Assembly: GCF_023149035.1 (NCBI RefSeq)
Contig: NZ_JAHXMY010000001.1
Location: 496,001 to 560,000, forward strand
DNA: 64,000 nucleotides
Direction of reading: 5' to 3'
DNA from: Microbacterium sp. EYE_78
GTDB lineage: Bacteria; Actinomycetota; Actinomycetes; Actinomycetales; Microbacteriaceae
Position 1 is the stretch's first letter; each line of letters begins with the position of its first letter. This document shows, piece after piece, positions 59,730 to 64,000 of the stretch. Both the position numbers and the translations under genes were made by a program. Under the pieces are notes generated by a model. The model worked only from the letters and a program-made list of their open reading frames with translations, was not told the DNA's origin and ran no database searches.

Positions 59730-60487
59730 CGACGCTGAGGCTCGCCGCACACATCCACACCGCTTGCTCGGACGACTCCGACTGGGGTCTGTCCCGGCTC
59801 GCCAGGATCCTCCGGCGGTCGGGGTTCGGCGGGGCGCTGGTCTGCGACCACGACCGGACCATGGACGACGCGACCTGGGCGGCGCTGCAGGCGGAGTGCG
59901 ACCGGGTCGGCGATGCCACCGGATTCGTCCTCGTGCCGGGGATCGAATATCAGGACCCCGATCACGTCGTACACCTCCCGGTGTACGGGCGGGCCCCGTT
60001 CTACGGGGCGTCGCCCGAGATCTCGGATGTGCTCTCGCGCGTACGCGGAGACGGCGGGGCCGCGGTGTTCGCCCATCCGGGCCGCCGCGAGGCGTGGCGC
60101 CGATTCGATCCGTCGTGGGCCGACGGTCTCGCGGGCATCGAGGTGTGGAACCGCAAGTACGACGGCATCCGACCCTCCGAATGGGCCGCCCGCACGGCGC
60201 ACGGATTCGGCATCCCCGCCTTCACCGCACTGGACTGGCACGGACCGCGTCAGCTCTACCCGCTCGCCGTCGAGGTGGCCTCGCCCACCACGACCGGCAA
60301 TCGGGCTCGAGCCGATGGCGTGGTCGATGACCTCCTGACCGGCCGGCTGCGGGCCACGGCCTTCGGGGCGGACGTCGCGCGGTTCTCCTCCGGACCCCTG
60401 GGTCGCGCCGCGCGAGGGCTCGAGTCGTCACGGCGCTGGATCGCGCCGCACATCCGCCGCCTCGAAGCAGGGATCCGATCACGATGA
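59726..60487 (+). CDS. PHP-domain hydrolase
   Basis: A 253-residue PHP protein: LAAHIHTACSDDSDWG has His9 and His11, VCDHDRTMDD the Asp-His pair, VLVPGIEYQDPD a Glu, GAAVFAHPGRREAW a His, and AFTALDWHGPRQ the closing Asp-x-His. All the usual metal ligands of a trinuclear phosphoesterase are present. It would hydrolyse a phosphate ester or a related bond. The ATG at 59726 overlaps the ATP-grasp stop (ATGA) and its own stop overlaps the next start. In capsule clusters PHP proteins often are tyrosine phosphatases (CpsB/Wzb-like), but this sequence is not close to CpsB. Confidence 0.85.
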   Translation: MTTLRLAAHIHTACSDDSDWGLSRLARILRRSGFGGALVCDHDRTMDDATWAALQAECDRVGDATGFVLVPGIEYQDPDHVVHLPVYGRAPFYGASPEISDVLSRVRGDGGAAVFAHPGRREAWRRFDPSWADGLAGIEVWNRKYDGIRPSEWAARTAHGFGIPAFTALDWHGPRQLYPLAVEVASPTTTGNRARADGVVDDLLTGRLRATAFGADVARFSSGPLGRAARGLESSRRWIAPHIRRLEAGIRSR

Positions 60488-61380
60488 CCGCCACTGTCGA
60501 CCACGTCGTCCTCACCCGATTCAATCTGCCCACGCCGGGGCCCGAGAGCCTCGTGCGGGCACAGGACGGGTGGCTGCGGAACCGGGTCGAGCTGTTCGAG
60601 CGGTACACGGTGCCGTCGATGCGCGGCCAGACCGTCGGCGATCTCACCTGGATCGTGTACCTCGATCCGGACAGCCCTCGGTGGCTGCAGGAGCGGCTGC
60701 AGCCACTCGTCGACGACGGGGTCTTCCACGCACTCCACCGCGAGCGGGTCGAATGGCAGGACGTCGTGTCCGATGCCCGAGCGCTCACCGGTGGTCGCGG
60801 TGACATCCTGCTCACGACCAATCTCGACAACGACGACGCGGTCGCGCGCGACTTCGTCGAGCGGCTGCAGCACGAGGCACGCCGCCACGTGGGCACGGCC
60901 CTCTACCTGCGCACCGGCCTCATCGTGCAGGACGGACGCCTGTACCGCCGCGACGATCCCGAGAACGCCTTCTGCAGCGTCAGCGAGACCTGGGCGCGGC
61001 CCGTGACCGCATGGCGCGACTGGCACAACCGGCTGCACGAGCATCTGCCAGTCGCGAGCGTGGGCGGATCGCCGGCGTGGCTGCAGGTGGTGCACGGACA
61101 GAACGTCAGCAACCGCGTACGCGGCGCGCTCGTCGACCCGTCGGCGCACCGCGACGACTTCCCCGGGCTCCTCTCGGACGCGGCCTCACCGAGCGCGACC
61201 GCGCTGTTCGGTGACCGGATGCTGCGCCGCCCCGCCCGCGCCATGCGGGACGGGCTCCGCGGCATGGCACGCGACGTGCTGCTGCGACTGTGGGGCAAGG
61301 ACGGGCTCGACCGGCTGAAGACCGGCATCCGGCGCCTGCGCGGCGGAACCCGTCAGCGCGGGAGTGCCATCACCCGCTGA
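60484..61380 (+). CDS. Putative rhamnosyltransferase-type glycosyltransferase
   Basis: A 298-residue cytoplasmic protein that resembles the putative rhamnosyltransferase family: HVVLTRFNLPTPG at the start, NRVELFERYTVPSMRGQTVGDLTWIVYLDPDSP, and the metal motif LLTTNLDNDDAVARDFVERLQ with a DxDD centre. SNRVRGALVDP lies near the C-terminus. Its ATG overlaps the PHP stop (ATGA). The last 28 bases overlap the 3' end of the convergent polymerase gene, so terminators cannot lie between them. Confidence 0.78.
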   Translation: MTATVDHVVLTRFNLPTPGPESLVRAQDGWLRNRVELFERYTVPSMRGQTVGDLTWIVYLDPDSPRWLQERLQPLVDDGVFHALHRERVEWQDVVSDARALTGGRGDILLTTNLDNDDAVARDFVERLQHEARRHVGTALYLRTGLIVQDGRLYRRDDPENAFCSVSETWARPVTAWRDWHNRLHEHLPVASVGGSPAWLQVVHGQNVSNRVRGALVDPSAHRDDFPGLLSDAASPSATALFGDRMLRRPARAMRDGLRGMARDVLLRLWGKDGLDRLKTGIRRLRGGTRQRGSAITR

Positions 61381-62774
61381 CGCGCCGTGACCGGGGCGGC
61401 GGAGACCGTATCGGCGCGGACGGTGTCGGGCAGCATCCCGACCGTCGTCGCCCAGCTGTCCGAGAGGCCGACAGTCCGAGCGGCTGCACACATCCCTACG
61501 ACGAGGAACGCGGTGCCCGCCGAGATAGGGAAGGCCAGCCCGTCGAACAGCCCGAACAGGACACCGACGGTGACGACGCACGCGCACAGGCACCGACCCA
61601 CCACCTGCAAGTCCTCGAGATGTGAGCGCCGGGTGGCTCGCCAGGCACTCCAGATCGCTGCCAGCAGGACGCCGGCGAACGCTGCTGCACCGAGGACGCC
61701 GATCTCCACGATCATCTGCGCCCACTGATTGTCGAAGATGTAATAACGCGGCAGGAAGGTGCCGATCCCTGCCCCGATGAGGGGCGAGGAGGCGAGGAAG
61801 GTCGGCAGCAGGTCGAGGGCTGCCGTTCGCGAGAGCGCGCTCGGATCGTCGCCGACCCCGAGGAACATGCCCACGATGGTGCCGTACAACCCGGGCACGG
61901 CGACCATTGCACCCGCGAACGCGATCAGGATGACCGAGCCTGCGAGGGGGCGGAATCGCGCGGGAAGCCCGGGCACGGCCGCCACGACGGCGATCCCGAA
62001 GCCGATGACCGCGGAACGCGAGACGGCGAGGAATGAGGCCAGCGCGATCACCGCGACTGGCAACCACCAACGCGCGCGTCTGCGACCGGCGTCGCCGACG
62101 ATCGTGCACGCGAGCGCCAGCGGAAGCGCGACGGCGATGGCGGTTGCGTACTCGAGGGGATGCGTCGCCGTCCCCGCCGGGCGCACGAACCCGCCGCGGC
62201 TGTCGATGCCGCCGGCGTCACCGGAGAATCCGGGGAGACCGGTGAGGAAGTCGATGATCGGCTGGTCCGTGAGGAACTGGAGGAGGCCGAGGGCCGCCAT
62301 CGCACCGCCCGCGAAGGCGAGTCGCCGGACGAGCTTCATCAGATCGCTCATGCTGCGGATGCCGTCCATCGCCACGAGCACGACCCCCGTCCACGAGAGC
62401 AGCCGCACGAGAGCGGATGCTGCGGGGCTGATCTGGTCCACGGGCTGGCCTCGCAAGAGGGCGTGGGCGAAGCTGACGAGGCAGATCACGAGGAACAGCC
62501 CGAGTGCGATCCGGACCGGTTGGGGCACCGAGCGGACGCTCTGGGTGGGCTGCAGCCGCGCGAGCAGCCACCAGCCGAGGAGGACGAGCCCCCACAGGAA
62601 CTGCGGGCGACCGAACGATCCGAGGAAGGAGATCGAAAGGCTCGACGGGAAGCCGTACAGCAGGACGATGTAGATGGTGAGCATCGTCACCGCGTCCGTG
62701 CCCGCGGGTCGCCAGCCCGTGTGTCCGCGGGCGGCAAGGGGGGCCGGCGCCGTCGCCAGCGGACGGAGGATCAT
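61353..62774 (-). CDS. O-antigen ligase/Wzy-like polymerase
   Basis: A 473-residue protein with about twelve hydrophobic segments and a large loop of the Wzy_C/WaaL family: PLIGAGIGTFLPRYYIFDNQWAQMIVEIGVLGAAAFAGVLL, where the conserved G-x-G-x-x-x-F and the N-Q-W-A pair follow a periplasmic loop. RPAGTATHPLEYATAIAVALPLAL is the other conserved segment. It joins repeat units on the outer face of the membrane. The ATG at 62774 overlaps the Wzz-like stop (ATGA). It faces the plus-strand biosynthetic operon. Confidence 0.88.
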   Translation of the reverse strand: MILRPLATAPAPLAARGHTGWRPAGTDAVTMLTIYIVLLYGFPSSLSISFLGSFGRPQFLWGLVLLGWWLLARLQPTQSVRSVPQPVRIALGLFLVICLVSFAHALLRGQPVDQISPAASALVRLLSWTGVVLVAMDGIRSMSDLMKLVRRLAFAGGAMAALGLLQFLTDQPIIDFLTGLPGFSGDAGGIDSRGGFVRPAGTATHPLEYATAIAVALPLALACTIVGDAGRRRARWWLPVAVIALASFLAVSRSAVIGFGIAVVAAVPGLPARFRPLAGSVILIAFAGAMVAVPGLYGTIVGMFLGVGDDPSALSRTAALDLLPTFLASSPLIGAGIGTFLPRYYIFDNQWAQMIVEIGVLGAAAFAGVLLAAIWSAWRATRRSHLEDLQVVGRCLCACVVTVGVLFGLFDGLAFPISAGTAFLVVGMCAAARTVGLSDSWATTVGMLPDTVRADTVSAAPVTARQRVMALPR

Positions 62775-63796
62775 CCGGCTTCCCGCTCCGACTCGAACGG
62801 CCCCATCGGTCCCGCGACGAACGCGTCGTCATCAGCCGCGGGATGCGGCGCCTGCCAGTTTCGTCGGCGCGCACCGACCGGTCGACCCTTTCGCGGGCGG
62901 CCCCCGGCGGACCCGCCAGGCATGTTCTGGACCGCTTTGCCTTCAGGCGTCGCAGACGTGTCCCCCCGATCCGGCTCGACCGCTTCGTCGGGGTCCTCGC
63001 CTGCGTCGGCCAGCGGCGCTGACGACGCCTCCGCGCGGACGACGCGCTCAGGCGCCCCGACGTCCGGCGAGTCGGCATCCGCTCGGTCGGCGTCGCTCGT
63101 CGCGGCCTCGCCGTCCTCCATCGCGGACCCCGCGGCGCCCGCGTCGATGATGACCTCGTCCGCGGTGGCCCGCAGGGGGGTCTGCTCCGACCGACTGCGC
63201 CGTCGACGACGCAACCGGATGAGGGTGTCGCCGAGGACCGCGATCGCGACGCTGAGCATCGCGATGACGAGCCCGACGACCCCGGTCACGAGGATGCGGT
63301 TCTTCTGCACGACGACACTTGCCGAGTCGTGCGTCAACGGGACGAGATCGACCCGCTCGTCTGTCGGAATGCCCTGCTCGTCCTGCAACTCCCCGAGCCT
63401 CGTCTCGATGAGTTGCAAGGCGGTAGCGAGGACGACATCGGCATCCTCCTCACTCGATGCGGAGACCGTGACCAGCATCACCGCACCGGCAGCGGTGTCA
63501 CGAGACACAGCGATGCTGGCGCCTGGCGCATCCGCCGTCGCCTGGGCGATGTCATCCGGACCGATCGCGCGGACAAGGATGTCGGCCACCTGATAGAGGC
63601 CCCCGACGAAGAGGTACGGGTTGGCGTCGTCCGGAATGGTCGCCTCACCGGGCAGGAGCAGCTGCGACGCCGACCTCTCGTATTCCGGCGGGATGACGGT
63701 CCACGCACCGTAGGCTGCGGCGGCCGCGACGATCACCCCCACCACCAGGACGTACCACCGTCGACGAAGTGCGCCGATGACATCTGCGAGCTTCAT
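62771..63796 (-). CDS. Wzz-like chain-length protein with long cytoplasmic tail
   Basis: A 341-residue polysaccharide co-polymerase-like protein. It begins MKLADVIGALRRRWYVLVVGVIVAAAAAYGAW, the classical Wzz first helix. An extracellular domain follows to about residue 172, then a second helix (ILVTGVVGLVIAMLSVAIAVLG). The C-terminal 150 residues are a low-complexity, charged, Asp/Glu/Ala-rich cytoplasmic tail ending in GGRPRKGRPVGARRRNWQAPH and PFESEREAG. No Walker motifs or tyrosine cluster are present, so it is not a bacterial tyrosine kinase. ATG at 63796 is chosen because it begins the TM-anchored domain and overlaps the stop of the gene before it. Confidence 0.82.
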   Translation of the reverse strand: MKLADVIGALRRRWYVLVVGVIVAAAAAYGAWTVIPPEYERSASQLLLPGEATIPDDANPYLFVGGLYQVADILVRAIGPDDIAQATADAPGASIAVSRDTAAGAVMLVTVSASSEEDADVVLATALQLIETRLGELQDEQGIPTDERVDLVPLTHDSASVVVQKNRILVTGVVGLVIAMLSVAIAVLGDTLIRLRRRRRSRSEQTPLRATADEVIIDAGAAGSAMEDGEAATSDADRADADSPDVGAPERVVRAEASSAPLADAGEDPDEAVEPDRGDTSATPEGKAVQNMPGGSAGGRPRKGRPVGARRRNWQAPHPAADDDAFVAGPMGPFESEREAG

Positions 63797-64000
63797 GAAA
63801 TCCCACTTCCCCCCACCCAACGGCGCATCCCCCTGATGCCGCCGGAACGTTCTCGGCTCTCCCGAGCCAGCCGATCCGCAGTCGACGCGAACCAGCCCCC
63901 CACGAGCAGACCCACTGCCCCCAGCGCTCCAGCGGCGAGGGCCGTGCCGGAGCGGCTCGGAGTCACGTGCTCGATTGTCTCGCTGAGCGGCTCGACCGCG
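63793..64000 (-). CDS. C-terminal end of a membrane protein (5' partial)
   Basis: The frame is open from the window edge and ends at TGA (63793-63795), overlapping the Wzz-like ATG. About 68 residues are visible: a hydrophilic stretch ending in HVTPSRSG, a glycine-rich membrane helix (TALAAGALGAVGLLVGGWFAS) and a charged tail (TADRLARESRERSGGIRGMRR). This looks like the second helix of another Wzz-type or envelope protein. The rest lies beyond the window, so the identity is open. Confidence 0.6.
   Translation of the reverse strand, partial: AVEPLSETIEHVTPSRSGTALAAGALGAVGLLVGGWFASTADRLARESRERSGGIRGMRRWVGGSGIS

Noticed and set aside
1-64000. CRISPR arrays, tRNA or rRNA genes, insertion sequences, integrases
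   Set aside because: I looked for regular spaced repeats, tRNA-like cloverleaf ends and transposase or integrase motifs and found none.

Overview
The window is a 64 kb stretch of very GC-rich chromosome packed with short-spaced genes, many starting at GTG and joined by 4-base ATGA or GTGA overlaps. Gene content (mycobacterial-type lhr-nei2 pair, actinobacterial xylose isomerase, a LAXTG wall-anchored protein, DUF4012, leaderless-looking promoters) and the very frequent hexamer GGATGC/GCATCC suggest an actinobacterium of the family Microbacteriaceae, most likely Microbacterium or a close relative. That placement is an inference from content and style; no rRNA gene is present to confirm it. I see no insertion sequence, prophage, tRNA, CRISPR array or other clear mobile DNA.

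Layout. 1-12.7 kb holds housekeeping and stand-alone genes: a partial esterase, an ABC-F ATPase behind a structured leader, the giant helicase Lhr with the DNA glycosylase Nei2, a YitT membrane protein, a secreted nuclease, a LysR-type ligand-binding protein, a glutamine amidotransferase and a TspO-like protein. 12.8-19.1 kb is the treX-treY-treZ operon, which makes trehalose from glycogen. 19.2-20.4 kb has an unknown protein and a small (p)ppGpp synthetase-like protein. 20.5-31.1 kb is a complete xylo-oligosaccharide locus: LacI repressor, lipoprotein binding protein, two permeases and a GH3 glycosidase, facing xylulokinase, xylose isomerase and a ROK repressor. Xylobiose or similar sugars would be imported by the ABC system, hydrolysed by the GH3 enzyme, isomerised by XylA and phosphorylated by XylB into the pentose phosphate pathway; no transport ATPase is encoded, so a shared one must be used.

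31.3-38.4 kb carries a short-chain dehydrogenase and a tightly coupled five-gene acyl-CoA carboxylase operon (carboxyltransferase, biotin carboxylase, MaoC hydratase, CitE-like lyase, TetR) resembling the mycobacterial leucine-degradation operon without its acyl-CoA dehydrogenase, then gluconate kinase. 38.4-45 kb is mixed: nitroreductase-like protein, fatty acid desaturase, a cation diffusion facilitator-like protein coupled to a short lipoprotein, YaeQ, two proteins of unknown function, an ICMT-like methyltransferase and a DUF1540 protein.

45.4-64 kb is a surface-polysaccharide region. It starts with a large LuxR-family regulator whose P-loop is degenerate, then DUF4012 and a LAXTG protein, a roughly 620 bp intergenic region with GGGGACA boxes, a good promoter and a hairpin-rich leader of about 415 nt, and then the biosynthesis genes: initiating sugar-phosphate transferase, WecG/TagA transferase, MFS protein, beta-propeller exported protein, antisense vanZ, GT2, polysaccharide deacetylase, ATP-grasp ligase, PHP hydrolase and a second glycosyltransferase. 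Facing them are an O-antigen-ligase-type polymerase, a Wzz-like protein and a partial membrane protein that runs off the end. No Wzx-type flippase is visible, so the cluster probably continues past 64,000.

The observations most worth following are the regulatory DNA and RNA of the polysaccharide cluster, the four-copy tandem repeat that multiplies the nei2 start codon, the ABC-F leader, and the antisense vanZ inside a co-directional operon.
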